Shown: positions 4,975 to 5,027 of the stretch, one piece after another
How positions within the stretch are numbered: the stretch's first letter is position 1
Layout of the letters: each line of letters begins with the position of its first letter
NCBI GenBank assembly: GCA_934373295.1
Contig: CAKROK010000089.1
Coordinates: 1 to 5,027, forward strand
Direction of reading: 5' to 3'
DNA length: 5,027 bases
Source of the DNA: an uncultured Christensenellaceae bacterium
GTDB lineage: Bacteria > Bacillota > Clostridia > Christensenellales > Christensenellaceae
Notes under the pieces: generated by a model
Databases searched by the model: none
The model's input: the letters and a program-made list of their open reading frames with translations, nothing else
What the model was told of the DNA's origin: nothing
Program-made: the position numbers and the translations under genes

Positions 4975-4999
4975 ATGAGGAGGTCGCAGACCTCCTTAT
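4975..4999. repeat. Hairpin pairing SD-like and anti-SD-like sequences
   Basis: AGGAGGTC (4978-4985) and GACCTCCT (4989-4996) form a perfect 8-bp stem with loop GCA. One wobble and two more pairs extend it to 4975-4999. One arm contains AGGAGG, a Shine-Dalgarno core, and the other CCTCCTT, matching the 16S rRNA anti-Shine-Dalgarno. ATG codons at 4975 and 4998 flank it, but no complete gene is visible. It is most simply another hairpin of this repeat cluster. Confidence 0.45.
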
Positions 5000-5007
5000 G
5001 GGAAAGT

Positions 5008-5027
5008 CTGAAAACCACGGTTTTCAG
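5008..5027. repeat. Perfect palindrome cut by the window edge
   Basis: CTGAAAACC (5008-5016) and GGTTTTCAG (5019-5027) are perfect reverse complements around AC, and the window ends at the last paired base. The stem may continue: if so, the next bases would mirror GGAAAGT (5001-5007) and begin ACTTTCC. It could also be the stem of a terminator lying beyond the edge. Confidence 0.5.

Noticed and set aside
4848..5027. Open + strand frame through repeat copy 2 to the window end, with a protein-like acidic tail.
   Set aside because: It has no start codon before 4998 and consists largely of hairpin arms. It could be a gene remnant or continue beyond the edge, but this cannot be supported here.
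4975..5027. Possible gene start at ATG 4975 with GGAGAAGG just upstream.
   Set aside because: Only 17 codons are visible, all within two hairpins, and the spacing from the purine run is short. Not distinguishable from chance.

Overview
The window looks like a chromosomal segment of a Bacillota, Clostridia-type bacterium. The evidence is indirect: two aminoacyl-tRNA synthetases with Firmicutes-like motif variants, strong purine-rich ribosome binding sites, consensus sigma-A-type promoters, and coding DNA that is G+C-rich but uses ATA, TTA and AGG/AGA codons freely. Genus and species cannot be named from the sequence alone.

Three genes are well supported, all on the + strand. argS (arginyl-tRNA synthetase, 175-1881) is followed after 69 bases by serS (seryl-tRNA synthetase, 1951-3219). 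No credible terminator lies between them, so they probably form an operon driven by an extended -10 promoter around 109-138. Neither gene shows a recognisable T-box leader. After 864 bases without a convincing gene comes a TetR/AcrR-type regulator with a DhaS-like layout (4084-4653), with its own promoter and a strong Shine-Dalgarno site. Its target is not visible.

The two non-coding stretches are the unusual part. Region 3220-4083 holds, in order: a consensus promoter with a palindrome in its spacer; a strong intrinsic terminator about 80 bases further on, which together suggest a small RNA; a roughly 125-base imperfect palindrome; an A+T-rich perfect hairpin; a G+C-rich hairpin without a T-tract; and a compact 147-base block (3676-3822). 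In that block an 11-bp outer stem encloses three further hairpins with almost no unpaired junction bases, giving a cross-shaped four-way junction. The middle arm carries G-quadruplex motifs on both strands. A weak terminator-like hairpin and a C-rich stretch lead to the regulator promoter.

Region 4654-5027 holds two diverged tandem copies, about 145 bases apart, of a unit built around a hairpin. The outer stem is conserved, including one bulged G, and the inner base pairs differ but still pair. Two more hairpins follow, the last cut by the window edge. A 16-base motif is shared with the long palindrome of the first region. The most economical reading is that both intergenic regions are built from dispersed palindromic (REP- or MITE-like) repeats of this genome, some perhaps transcribed as structured RNA. 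A genome-wide repeat search and RNA-seq would decide.
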